A stretch of DNA of 64,000 bases. Source: Thermoproteota archaeon (GTDB taxonomy: Archaea; Korarchaeota; Korarchaeia; Korarchaeales; Korarchaeaceae). This document shows positions 43,470 through 51,321 of the stretch, in pieces; the stretch's first letter is position 1; every line of letters starts with the position of its first letter. The stretch spans positions 372,001-436,000 of the forward strand of contig JAOZGR010000001.1 in assembly GCA_027491485.1 (NCBI GenBank), in the 5' to 3' direction. The notes beneath the pieces were generated by a model. It did not search any database, was not told the origin of the DNA, and saw only the letters and a program-made list of their open reading frames with translations. A program made the translations under genes and the position numbers.

Positions 43470-43903
43470 TCTAGTTCCCTCATAGTACGTATATATTCCC
43501 TGATAGCCTGCAGATCCGGCCTCTTAAAGGTCACCTTGATCCGTATATACCCTCCCGGTTCTCCTTCATAGAGGCCGAATCTCCCCAAGATTATGTCCTG
43601 TTTCTTTATCCTAATATAGAGATTTCTTCCATCAACGTAGTTACCAAGCCTATCTATGAGTTTTAGAAAATCCAGTTCATCCATTTTACATATAACCTTC
43701 TTAAGGAGAGAAGCTGCCTTTTCCCCGTCTAACTTTACTGTTAATACCTTAAAAGAGTATCCATAATGACTGGTTATTCTCTCTTCTCTAAAAGAAAAAT
43801 AATCTCCTATCAAATATGTAAAGATATTTTTTACCTTTTCCTCTAGCTCCGTCGGGTATACCATTGTAGTTAGCTCTGCAGATCTTGGAAGAAAATTGAC
43901 CAA
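43460..43903 (-). CDS. COG1325-type predicted exosome-associated RNA-binding protein
   Basis: A 147-residue protein of the family long predicted to be an exosome-linked RNA-binding protein. ELTTMVYPTELEEKVKNIFTYLIGDYF opens it; KMDELDFLKLIDRLGNYVDGRNLYIRIKKQDIILGRFGLYEGEPGGYIRIKVTFKRP is the conserved core. Its place between L15e and Rpp30 is the usual one. TTG 43903 is taken as start, 4 bp after the L15e stop; an internal ATG 13 codons later is possible. The molecular role is not established. Confidence 0.82.
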   Translation of the reverse strand: MVNFLPRSAELTTMVYPTELEEKVKNIFTYLIGDYFSFREERITSHYGYSFKVLTVKLDGEKAASLLKKVICKMDELDFLKLIDRLGNYVDGRNLYIRIKKQDIILGRFGLYEGEPGGYIRIKVTFKRPDLQAIREYIRTMRELECT

Positions 43904-43907
43904 GAGG

Positions 43908-44507
43908 CTAAGCCCCCATTCTAGCTAGTCTCCTCTTCCTTTTGAACCTTTTAACTATAGCAGGTATTCCTCTTGATGATCTAAGTCCTCTAGACTTCTT
44001 TCCAGCGCTTGTCAGTCCCCTGAATACTCTTCTCTTATTAGCTGGGTCTAAGATCCAGTTTATCCTAGGATCCGACTTTATCACAGGGTGGTGCGGGTCC
44101 ACCATTATGACCTCATACCAATAGTACCTGCCATCCTCCGCGACGTAGTAGGAATTGAGGACTTCCAAGTTTGGGAATTTTCTAGCTGCCCTTTCTTCAG
44201 CGATCCATCTTATGCTCTTACCAGGAGTTAACTTCGTAACTCCTAGACCAGCTGGCTTTCTTCCCGATCTAGGCCTACCCTTCCTCCTTCCTCCCTTTCT
44301 CAATCTAACCCTGACTACAATGAAGCCTTGCTTGGCTCGATAACCAAGTGTCCTTGCTCTGTCTATTCTAGTGGGTCTCTCTATCCTTACGACTGCAGGT
44401 TCCCTCCTCCAGCGTATTAGCCTGTCTCTCCACAGCTTCACGAGATCAGGATCTTCCTTCCGCCTCCTCCAGACGAGCTTCTCTAGATACCTGCCTGCTA
44501 CGGTCAA
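43908..44507 (-). CDS. rpl15e: 50S ribosomal protein L15e
   Basis: A 199-residue, strongly basic ribosomal protein (eL15). [49 protein letters not shown] and [32 protein letters not shown] are exact family blocks. TTG 44507 is preceded by GAGGTGAAGGGTG. It leads the leftward superoperon; the palindromic TATA at 44546-44553 fits its promoter with a leader of about 16 bases. Confidence 0.96.
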   Translation of the reverse strand: MTVAGRYLEKLVWRRRKEDPDLVKLWRDRLIRWRREPAVVRIERPTRIDRARTLGYRAKQGFIVVRVRLRKGGRRKGRPRSGRKPAGLGVTKLTPGKSIRWIAEERAARKFPNLEVLNSYYVAEDGRYYWYEVIMVDPHHPVIKSDPRINWILDPANKRRVFRGLTSAGKKSRGLRSSRGIPAIVKRFKRKRRLARMGA

Positions 44508-44545
44508 AGTTTACACCCTTCACCTCAGCCTAGTACATTGGTGGA

Positions 44546-44553
44546 TTTTAAAA
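44546..44553. promoter_or_regulatory. Palindromic TATA shared by the exosome superoperon and the YchF-type gene
   Basis: TTTTAAAA is a perfect palindrome between the divergent L15e and GTPase genes. It is centred 26.5 bp before ATG 44576 on the plus strand, predicting a leaderless message. On the minus strand it would start transcription near 44523, leaving a 16-base L15e leader with a Shine-Dalgarno. Confidence 0.5.
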
Positions 44554-44575
44554 TTTGGTAGTTCAAAGAGGAGGG

Positions 44576-45769
44576 ATGCTAGTAGGTCTGGTAGGTAAAA
44601 CCAATGTGGGTAAAACTACCTTCTTCTCAGCGGCAACCCTAGTAGAAGCAGAGAGAGAAAATAGACCGTTTGTCACAATAAATCCCAATGAAGGCATAGG
44701 ATATGTTAGAGTAAGGTCTGCCTGTAGGGAGTTCGGGGTTAAATGCCAGCCCAAGTATGGCTGGTGTAACGGGCATACCAGGTATGTGCCTATTAAGCTT
44801 CTAGATGTAGCTGGTCTTGTCAAAGGAGCTCATAGGGGAAGAGGGCTCGGCAACAAATTTTTGGATGATTTAAGGAGAGCAAGCGTCAATATTATAGTCA
44901 TAGATGCGGCTGGCTCCACTGATGAAGAAGGAAACCCGGTTCCTCCGTCCTCTCACGATCCCTTAGAGGATGTTAGAATGGTAAAAGAGGAATTCGCATT
45001 ATGGGTCGTGTCTATAGTGAAGAGATCCATGAGTAAGATAAGGGGGAAAGTCATATCGGGAAGCCCGGTAGATGCTGCGCTTTATGAGATATTATCAGGT
45101 CTCGACATAAGTAGAGGACTCATAAAAGAGGTCTTGATGGATCTATCGTTAGAGAAATCCCCAGAGAGCTGGAGTGAAGAGGAACTGATAGTTTTCTCTA
45201 GAGAGCTGCTGAAGAAGGGAAAACCCTTTGTGGTAGCGGCTAATAAGATAGATATTCCAGAGGCTGAGGACAATATAAAGAGACTAAGTACATCATTAGA
45301 AGAACCTGTAATCCCTGTATCAGCTGAGGCTGAGCTTATACTTAGAAAAGCAGCTAGATCCGGCCTAATCAGATACGAACCAGGTGATTCCGATTTTGAG
45401 ATAGTAGATGAGAGTTCTCTAACTAGAGCACAACTTAGAGTTCTCGATTCTATAAGAGAGCGTATACTCAAGAGATATGGAACTACTGGGGTCCAGAAAA
45501 CCATAGAAACAGCAGTATTCGATGTTTTAGGTATGAAAGTAGTTTTTCCGGTGGAGAATGAGAGTAAGCTGTCCGATAAGGATGGAAATTTACTGCCTGA
45601 TGCTATATTGCTTCCGCCTAGTGCAACTGTAAGAGACTTAGCGGAGAAAATACATACAGAAATAGCCAAAAAGGCCCTCTATGGCATAGATGTGAGGAAT
45701 AAGAGGAGAATATCCTTAGACCATGTATTAAAACAGAGGGACATCGTGAAGATAGTTGTAGCTAGATGA
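44576..45769 (+). CDS. YchF/OLA1-type GTP/ATP-binding protein with TGS domain
   Basis: A nucleotidase of about 397 residues in the archaeal branch of the YchF/OBG group, associated with ribosomes. G1 is [15 protein letters not shown] at the very N-terminus, the switch [17 protein letters not shown]3 [17 protein letters not shown], and G4 NKID. A helical insert and a C-terminal TGS domain ([48 protein letters not shown]) complete it. ATG 44576 fits the TATA at 44546-44553; an upstream TTG 44555 would place the start before the transcript. It overlaps the convergent nucleotidyltransferase by 8 bp. Confidence 0.92.
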   Translation: MLVGLVGKTNVGKTTFFSAATLVEAERENRPFVTINPNEGIGYVRVRSACREFGVKCQPKYGWCNGHTRYVPIKLLDVAGLVKGAHRGRGLGNKFLDDLRRASVNIIVIDAAGSTDEEGNPVPPSSHDPLEDVRMVKEEFALWVVSIVKRSMSKIRGKVISGSPVDAALYEILSGLDISRGLIKEVLMDLSLEKSPESWSEEELIVFSRELLKKGKPFVVAANKIDIPEAEDNIKRLSTSLEEPVIPVSAEAELILRKAARSGLIRYEPGDSDFEIVDESSLTRAQLRVLDSIRERILKRYGTTGVQKTIETAVFDVLGMKVVFPVENESKLSDKDGNLLPDAILLPPSATVRDLAEKIHTEIAKKALYGIDVRNKRRISLDHVLKQRDIVKIVVAR

Positions 45770-46829
45770 GACAGCGAACATTTTCCCATATCTTCGTCCC
45801 ACTTTCGAGCTTACAACCAATTACCTCGATGTTAGGCGCTACTATAATTTCGTTAGCTGAGGTACAATTAATCTTAGAGTTATCCGCTACTATAGAATTA
45901 GTTAGTTTAGAGTCTGCCACCAAAGACCTAGCCATTATGATAGAGCTGGTAATCTCTGAATCAGAAATTTTACAAGACCCCTCTAAATATGTGTTGGGTC
46001 CTATATAAGAGTCAGTAACCTTTACTGATGGCCCAATCACAACCGGCCCTTTTATCTCGACATTCTCAAGGGAGATATCGCAACCTAGGAGAATATCTTC
46101 CTCTAACCTGAAATCGCTAGGAGTTTGTCTCTTTCCTGAGATTATATCGTATAGTAGAAGCTTTTGAGCATACAGGAAGTCCTTTAGTCTCCCAGCATCA
46201 ACCCAAGGTGAAATCTCTACAATCAGGACCTTTTCCCCTTTCTCTGCAGCTAGTGTGATGGCATCAGTAAGTTCTATCTCCCCCCTAGGGGAGGGGCCTA
46301 TCTCTTTAAGGTGATCAAATATAGTCTCTGAGAGAAGAAATGCCCCTGCGACGATCAGGTTAGATGGTTCCTCTCCTCTCCTTGGTTTCTCAATTATCCG
46401 CTTTAATAGACCATCCTCTACGTGGACTACGCCATATTCCCAAGGTTCACTAACTGGCGTTACTGCCACCACATGATCATAGCCATCGGTCATCGTTAAT
46501 AGCTCCTCATCGAACTTAGGGGGGAAATATACATCTGAATACACTAAAAGGAAGTCTCCCTTTACACGACCTTCTAGTATTTTAACCGCGTGCCCTGTCC
46601 CTAGAGGAATGCCTTGGTCGATAATTTTTATTCCTAACTCCTTGTAAGGATTAAATAACTCCTTTTTATAGCTCACAATAAGAGATAAATCTTGATAAGA
46701 TTTCTTGAGGGATGAAATATGAAAATCCAATAAAGTAGCTCCTGCAATAGGAAGAAGGGGTTTTGGTCTAGAAAGTGTTGCAGGTCTTAGTCTCTTACCC
46801 TCCCCCGCTGCTAGGAGAACTACCTTCAA
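45762..46829 (-). CDS. Sugar-1-phosphate nucleotidyltransferase with left-handed beta-helix
   Basis: A 355-residue enzyme. The N-terminal Rossmann-like domain starts VVLLAAGEGKRLRPATLSRPKPLLPIAG, with LGTGHAVKIL and YSDVYF binding the nucleotide and metal. The C-terminal part has hexapeptide repeats (VVIGPSVKVTDSYIGPNTYLEG), the beta-helix of GlmU/RmlA-like archaeal enzymes. It makes a nucleotide sugar such as UDP-GlcNAc or dTDP/UDP-glucose; an acetyltransferase role of the C-terminus is possible. It starts at TTG 46829 within the end of the S3Ae gene and is probably co-transcribed. Confidence 0.88.
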   Translation of the reverse strand: MKVVLLAAGEGKRLRPATLSRPKPLLPIAGATLLDFHISSLKKSYQDLSLIVSYKKELFNPYKELGIKIIDQGIPLGTGHAVKILEGRVKGDFLLVYSDVYFPPKFDEELLTMTDGYDHVVAVTPVSEPWEYGVVHVEDGLLKRIIEKPRRGEEPSNLIVAGAFLLSETIFDHLKEIGPSPRGEIELTDAITLAAEKGEKVLIVEISPWVDAGRLKDFLYAQKLLLYDIISGKRQTPSDFRLEEDILLGCDISLENVEIKGPVVIGPSVKVTDSYIGPNTYLEGSCKISDSEITSSIIMARSLVADSKLTNSIVADNSKINCTSANEIIVAPNIEVIGCKLESGTKIWENVRCLI

Positions 46830-47448
46830 CCTCGGTCTGCACCTCCATGATCTCTGGTTCCTCCCCAGGCTCTAGTATGATCATTTTTCTGAGCTCAATG
46901 TACTTAATCGGTGCTACCTTAGAGGCTATTTTCTGGATCTCTGAAACTACGGGCACTGGCTCGCCGAATATGTATGACTTCACAAGCTCCTCGACGGTGT
47001 GTTCAGGGATAAGGCTCTTTACATACTCGTCAACTCTCATTCTTATAGCGTGTTTCTGGCTGTTCCTTATCCTCACAGCAGTTATTATTAGAGTAAATAT
47101 CCTAACCTTGTTTCCGTCCTTAGTCACGCCCTCCGTCTGAACATCAATACGGCTACTCCTCCTCTGCACTATCGATCTCATGTAATCCCTGTTGAGCATC
47201 TCCTTAACAAACCTGGCATATGCTTTAGTTCCATCTACCCTGAATATCCTGAACCATAGCTTGTATTTCTCATGCATGAAGTCTCCCGTAATATCTCTAA
47301 CGACAACTTCGACATTCCTATCAATCAATTTGTCGGGATCACTGGCAGGTGTTTCCCCTATCCATTGGTCAGGAAAGACGTCTACCGCATATACTTGATA
47401 CCAAGTTTTAGCTGCGCCTTTCCTCCTGGCCCTCCTTCTCCTTGGCAT
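46795..47448 (-). CDS. rps3ae: 30S ribosomal protein S3Ae
   Basis: A ribosomal protein (eS1) of about 217 residues. WYQVYAVDVFPDQWIGETPASDPDKLIDRNVEVVVRDITGDF and RRSSRIDVQTEGVTKDGNKVRIFTLIIT are exact blocks, with a Lys/Arg-rich start MPRRRRARRKGAAK. ATG 47448 has AAAGGGAG upstream; a longer frame to 47520 is not supported. It overlaps the downstream nucleotidyltransferase by 35 bp. The divergent ecf operon starts 74 bp away. Confidence 0.94.
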   Translation of the reverse strand: MPRRRRARRKGAAKTWYQVYAVDVFPDQWIGETPASDPDKLIDRNVEVVVRDITGDFMHEKYKLWFRIFRVDGTKAYARFVKEMLNRDYMRSIVQRRSSRIDVQTEGVTKDGNKVRIFTLIITAVRIRNSQKHAIRMRVDEYVKSLIPEHTVEELVKSYIFGEPVPVVSEIQKIASKVAPIKYIELRKMIILEPGEEPEIMEVQTEVEGSSPSSGGG

Positions 47449-47521
47449 TTTATGACTCCCTTTCAAGGTGATAGTGGGAGGTATTATAATCTTTTTTGAC
47501 ATCATGAAGTATGTGCGCAAA

Positions 47522-48337
47522 ATGATAGAAATCGAGGGCGTGACCTTTACCTATGAGGGAAGCTCGAAGCCGGCTCTCTCAGATGTAAATCTGAGGATTG
47601 AGGAAGGAGATTTCCTATTGGTGACGGGATTAAGTGGCTCCGGTAAGTCGACATTACTGAGGCTCCTTAATGGGTTGATACCTCACTTCTACAGGGGTAA
47701 AATGGAAGGGAGAGTGCTTGTAGATGGAATTGACACGAGAGAGGCGAGTGTTGCATCTCTATCAAAGAAAGTAGGGCTTGTGTTCCAAAATCCTGACAAT
47801 CAAATAGTTACTCTCAGGGTAGATAGAGAAATTGCTTTTGGGTTAGAGAACTTAGGGTTTCCTAGGGAGGAAATAGTTAGGAGAATAGAGGAGGTCCTTA
47901 AAAAGCTGAGAATAGAACACCTGAGGTATAGACCAACTAACGAATTAAGCGGGGGAGAGAAGCAACTAGTAGCCATAGCATCTGTATTAGCAATGAGACC
48001 AAAGATAATTGCGCTAGATGAGCCCACAAGCGAACTAGATCCATTTAGTTCGGCAAGAATAGCATATATACTGGACATACTGAATAGAGAAGGAATCACT
48101 GTAGTAGTAGCTGAACATAAGCTTGACCTCTTCTCGCCATTCGCTAATAAGATGATAGTGATGGCCAACGGTCATATTGTTGAGCAGGGCTCTCCGAGGG
48201 AGCTGCTTTATAAAAAAGAGCTAATGATACATGGTGTCAGGCCTCCAAGTGTTGTCAAGTTAAGTTATGAGTATGGTGTGTCTGAAAATAAACCTCTGAC
48301 CTTGGGCGAACTTCTAGTTGCGTTGAGGGGGAGATAA
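47522..48337 (+). CDS. ecfA1: ECF transporter ATPase EcfA1
   Basis: A 271-residue ABC ATPase that powers vitamin or metal uptake with EcfA2 and EcfT. Walker A is GLSGSGKST, the Q loop VFQNPDNQ, the signature LSGGEKQ, Walker B IIALDEPTSELD, and the switch His VAEHKLDL. Residues 1-91 are encoded by a 274-bp stretch identical to the start of ecfA2. The last 180 residues differ clearly. I chose ATG 47522, which matches the ecfA2 start. A TATA-like tattataatc lies about 35 bp upstream. Confidence 0.93.
   Translation: MIEIEGVTFTYEGSSKPALSDVNLRIEEGDFLLVTGLSGSGKSTLLRLLNGLIPHFYRGKMEGRVLVDGIDTREASVASLSKKVGLVFQNPDNQIVTLRVDREIAFGLENLGFPREEIVRRIEEVLKKLRIEHLRYRPTNELSGGEKQLVAIASVLAMRPKIIALDEPTSELDPFSSARIAYILDILNREGITVVVAEHKLDLFSPFANKMIVMANGHIVEQGSPRELLYKKELMIHGVRPPSVVKLSYEYGVSENKPLTLGELLVALRGR
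47523..47796 (+). repeat. Direct repeat copy 1 (274 bp, within ecfA1)
   Basis: Identical base for base to 48340-48613 when read side by side; the copies are 817 bp apart. It runs from just inside the start codon to the Q loop (VFQNP). Identity ends sharply at both sides: a versus t before it, c versus g after it. Confidence 0.95.
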
Positions 48338-48338
48338 G

Positions 48339-49109
48339 TTGATAGAAATCGAGGGCGTGACCTTTACCTATGAGGGAAGCTCGAAGCCGGCTCTCTCAGA
48401 TGTAAATCTGAGGATTGAGGAAGGAGATTTCCTATTGGTGACGGGATTAAGTGGCTCCGGTAAGTCGACATTACTGAGGCTCCTTAATGGGTTGATACCT
48501 CACTTCTACAGGGGTAAAATGGAAGGGAGAGTGCTTGTAGATGGAATTGACACGAGAGAGGCGAGTGTTGCATCTCTATCAAAGAAAGTAGGGCTTGTGT
48601 TCCAAAATCCTGAGCATATGTTCTTCTCGGAGAGCGTATATGAGGAGGTCTCATTTGGCCCTAAGTCTCTTGGCATGAGTAAAGAGGAGATGGAGGGAGC
48701 GGTAAGGTGGGCGCTTGAACAAGTAGGATTGTGGGACTATAGAATGAGAAGTCCTTGGTCTTTAAGTGGAGGTGAGAAAAAGAGACTCTCTATTGCATGC
48801 GTTCTTGCTATGAAAACGGATTTCCTTGCAGTAGATGAGCCAACGATTGGACAAGATAGCTTATCTAAGGAATCACTTTTGCTTACATTTAAGAGATTAA
48901 GGGAGGAGGGAAAGGGAGTAGTAGTAGTTACACATGATCTCGAGTGGTTAGATGATCTTCATCCAGATGAACTCATTCTCCTATCGAGGGGAAAAGTTAT
49001 AGAGAGAGGGCCTTCCGATATGATCTTCTCCAGTGTTAGAGATCTAGCGATTAATGGGTTGATACCTCCCTGTAAGTATATCTTGAGTACGTTAGTGGAG
49101 GTAAAGTGA
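48339..49109 (+). CDS. ecfA2: ECF transporter ATPase EcfA2
   Basis: A 256-residue ABC ATPase, partner of EcfA1. It shares the first 91 residues exactly with EcfA1, then diverges: EHMFFSESVYEEVSFGPKSLGMSKEEM, signature LSGGEKKRLSIA, Walker B FLAVDEPTIGQD, and the switch His VVTHDLEW. TTG 48339 lies behind GGGGGAGA, 1 bp after the ecfA1 stop. The two nucleotide-binding subunits should form a heterodimer below EcfT. Confidence 0.93.
   Translation: MIEIEGVTFTYEGSSKPALSDVNLRIEEGDFLLVTGLSGSGKSTLLRLLNGLIPHFYRGKMEGRVLVDGIDTREASVASLSKKVGLVFQNPEHMFFSESVYEEVSFGPKSLGMSKEEMEGAVRWALEQVGLWDYRMRSPWSLSGGEKKRLSIACVLAMKTDFLAVDEPTIGQDSLSKESLLLTFKRLREEGKGVVVVTHDLEWLDDLHPDELILLSRGKVIERGPSDMIFSSVRDLAINGLIPPCKYILSTLVEVK
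48340..48613 (+). repeat. Direct repeat copy 2 (274 bp, within ecfA2)
   Basis: Second copy of the perfect repeat at 47523-47796. Even third codon positions are identical, while the rest of the two genes differ throughout, so the match reflects recent copying between paralogues and not selection on protein alone. Confidence 0.95.
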
Positions 49110-49110
49110 G

Positions 49111-49875
49111 ATGATAGATCCTCTTAGTATGTTAGAAATATTCAGGAGTTATGGAAGAGAGAGTACGTATTCAAAGTTAAATCCGGTGACTAAGTTCTTC
49201 CTGTTTGTAGTTTTCATAATTATTCCACTCATAAGTCCATCTATCTTTATTCAGATCTTTTCCCTCCTTATGCAGATCCCTCTAATCATTATGTCACACT
49301 CTACCAATAGAATAACAAGGTCTTTGAGAGCTTCTACATTCTTCATTATTATATTGATTATTTTGAACTATCTAACGACATTTAATATAATCTTTAGTAT
49401 TTCAATGGTGCTAAGGCTAATAGGAATGATAATTGCCTCGGCAATCTTCATGACTGGAACAGATCCAGCTGAGATAGGAGATCTCCTTTCAAAGTTGAGG
49501 ATCCCTTTCCAAATCTCTTTCTCGTTTGTTATAGCACTTAGATTCATTCCGGTTCTGGCTGATGATGTAATGATGATAATAACATCCCAAGCTAGTAGGG
49601 GTTATGAGATTGAGAAAGGAGGATTTCTAGAGAGGGTAAAGAGGATGATTCCTATTTTAATCCCGATGATAATCATAGCAATAAGGAGAGGACATCAGCT
49701 AGCAGAAGCCCTAGAAACTAAGGCTTTTGGAGTCTCTGACAAGCGAACGAGTTACATGAGATATAGAGTGAACTTATTAGATTTGCTTATGGTCTCCTAT
49801 GGATTATTAATATTGATAGCAGGACTCCTAATTGTAACCACACACCTAGAGATATTTCCACTCCTTCAACTCTAA
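49111..49875 (+). CDS. ecfT: ECF transporter transmembrane subunit EcfT
   Basis: A 254-residue CbiQ/EcfT-type membrane protein with about five hydrophobic segments. The two coupling helices carry the Ala-Arg-Gly-type motifs SQASRGYE (about residue 170) and LAEALETKAFG, which dock on the two ATPases. It starts at ATG 49111 just after ecfA2. No S component that would define the substrate (biotin, thiamine, cobalt and others) is found next to it, suggesting a group II system with S proteins encoded elsewhere. Confidence 0.9.
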   Translation: MIDPLSMLEIFRSYGRESTYSKLNPVTKFFLFVVFIIIPLISPSIFIQIFSLLMQIPLIIMSHSTNRITRSLRASTFFIIILIILNYLTTFNIIFSISMVLRLIGMIIASAIFMTGTDPAEIGDLLSKLRIPFQISFSFVIALRFIPVLADDVMMIITSQASRGYEIEKGGFLERVKRMIPILIPMIIIAIRRGHQLAEALETKAFGVSDKRTSYMRYRVNLLDLLMVSYGLLILIAGLLIVTTHLEIFPLLQL

Positions 49876-50142
49876 GGATATACATATGGAACTGAAGCTG
49901 TTCTCCTTCCACTCCGTGCGTAGAGAGTCGAATTGATAGAGTTGAAAAGATGGTGTGAGTGTCTCATATCAGAGGTGATGGACTTGAAAGCGCTTACCTT
50001 CTTCTTATCATATAACTCTTATATCAAAATATTATTAACTCGCCGCGAAAAACTCTCTTCTTTAAAAATGCACTAACTTTAAATCTTTGGAGATGTACTA
50101 CTCCCTGTTCAAGTCTAGATTGAGGGAAGGGGAGGTATACAC
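49876..50142. other. 267-bp gap before cdc6: AT-rich stretch, possible origin region
   Basis: No convincing gene lies here. Bases 50010-50095 are strongly A+T-rich (for example tatatcaaaatattattaac and tttaaaaatgcactaacttt), and a TATA-like actttaaat at about 50078-50086 would serve cdc6. Archaeal origins often sit beside orc1/cdc6. I could not find a confident origin-recognition-box repeat; ttccttccactccgtg near 49903 is only a weak resemblance. Confidence 0.3.
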
Positions 50143-51321
50143 TTGGAGGAGGCGTTTATCGACACCTCGTATATGAGATATTATATAATCAAGGATAAAC
50201 GTGTTCTGAGGGATTCTTATATTCCTGACTCGTTACCTGGTAGAGAAGAACAAATATTCAGATTTTCCCAAATAATGGCTGATTTGTTATCTGATCAACC
50301 TCCTAATGATGTTTCTTTTGTGGGAAAACCTGGAACAGGAAAGACCGCTGTAGTTAAACATGTTACAAAGAAGTTCAAAGAAGAGTATCCTAAGCTCAGA
50401 GCTAAATTCGTCTATGTGAACTGTAGCCAAGCTACTACAGCTTATCGTGTCTTATATCAACTAAATAGATCACTACAAGTTCTAGTACCTCCTTCCGGGT
50501 ATCCATTCGACGTATTGAGGGATAAATTCGTCGATGCCTACTCATCGTCAAATGTGAGGCTTGTCGTAATCTTAGATGAAGTGGACTTACTGGTGAAGAG
50601 GGATGGTGGGAGATTAATTTACATGCTAAATAGGTTAAACTACGATCTACCTCAGAATTTGAGTATAAGCATGGTGGTAATCAGTAATACAATAGATTTC
50701 CTAGAGAGATTGGATCCTAGGACAAGGAGTAGCTTTGAGCCAGATAGATTGATATTCCCCCCTTATAATCAGCCTCAATTATACAGGATCCTCAGACAGA
50801 GGGCTGATCTAGGCTTGAAACTTGGTACTTGGGAGGATGAGGCCCTTCAATTCATAGCAGCCAAGGTAGCCCAAGAGAGCGGAGATGCTAGGAGAGCCAT
50901 AGATATCTTGAGGATGGCTGCAGAAATCGCCGAAAATGAGAGATCAGATAGACTGACAGTTAGACATGCAGAGATGGCCCTACAATCGGTGAACGAAGAG
51001 GAGGTTGCTATAACTATTAGAACGTTACCCCTTCATCATAGACTAATAATGCTTGCAATTACCGATCTATTAGAGAAAAGAGAGGCGCGACCAGGTACAG
51101 GTAGGATATATGAGGAGTATAAGAAGAGGGCTAATAGATATGGAGTCACTCCTCTAACAATGAGAAGGGTTAGTGGTATACTCAGGGAACTCGAGGCCCA
51201 AGGACTTGTAGAGATACAAATGGACTATGGGGGCGCTCGAGGGAATACAAAAGTCGTTAGAAGAATGGCTTTACCACCCAAATTGATGAAGGAGCTCTTG
51301 AGGAACCTGGGGATAAGATAA
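50143..51321 (+). CDS. cdc6: Origin-binding initiator Orc1/Cdc6
   Basis: A 392-residue AAA+ initiator that binds origins and loads MCM. It begins with PDSLPGREEQI, then Walker A VGKPGTGKTAVVKHV, Walker B VVILDEVDLLV, sensor 1 SMVVISNTIDF, box VII region LDPRTRSSFEPD, sensor 2 GDARRAIDILRMAAEIA, and a C-terminal winged helix. TTG 50143 has GGGGAGGT seven bases upstream. It is convergent with, and directly abuts, the PolD small subunit gene, as seen in PolD-containing archaea where this pair marks the origin neighbourhood. Confidence 0.95.
   Translation: MEEAFIDTSYMRYYIIKDKRVLRDSYIPDSLPGREEQIFRFSQIMADLLSDQPPNDVSFVGKPGTGKTAVVKHVTKKFKEEYPKLRAKFVYVNCSQATTAYRVLYQLNRSLQVLVPPSGYPFDVLRDKFVDAYSSSNVRLVVILDEVDLLVKRDGGRLIYMLNRLNYDLPQNLSISMVVISNTIDFLERLDPRTRSSFEPDRLIFPPYNQPQLYRILRQRADLGLKLGTWEDEALQFIAAKVAQESGDARRAIDILRMAAEIAENERSDRLTVRHAEMALQSVNEEEVAITIRTLPLHHRLIMLAITDLLEKREARPGTGRIYEEYKKRANRYGVTPLTMRRVSGILRELEAQGLVEIQMDYGGARGNTKVVRRMALPPKLMKELLRNLGIR

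Noticed and set aside
45082-45669. 195-codon antisense ORF in the YchF-type gene
   Set aside because: Shadow of a well-supported GTPase/TGS coding frame.
47523-48613. Repeat pair considered as an insertion sequence or integron-like duplication
   Set aside because: No transposase, no inverted ends, no target duplication; both copies are in-frame parts of ABC ATPase genes, so gene conversion explains it better.
49876-50142. Short ORFs (16 and 34 codons) before cdc6
   Set aside because: Too short, no recognisable product, and in an AT-rich region better explained as promoter or origin DNA.
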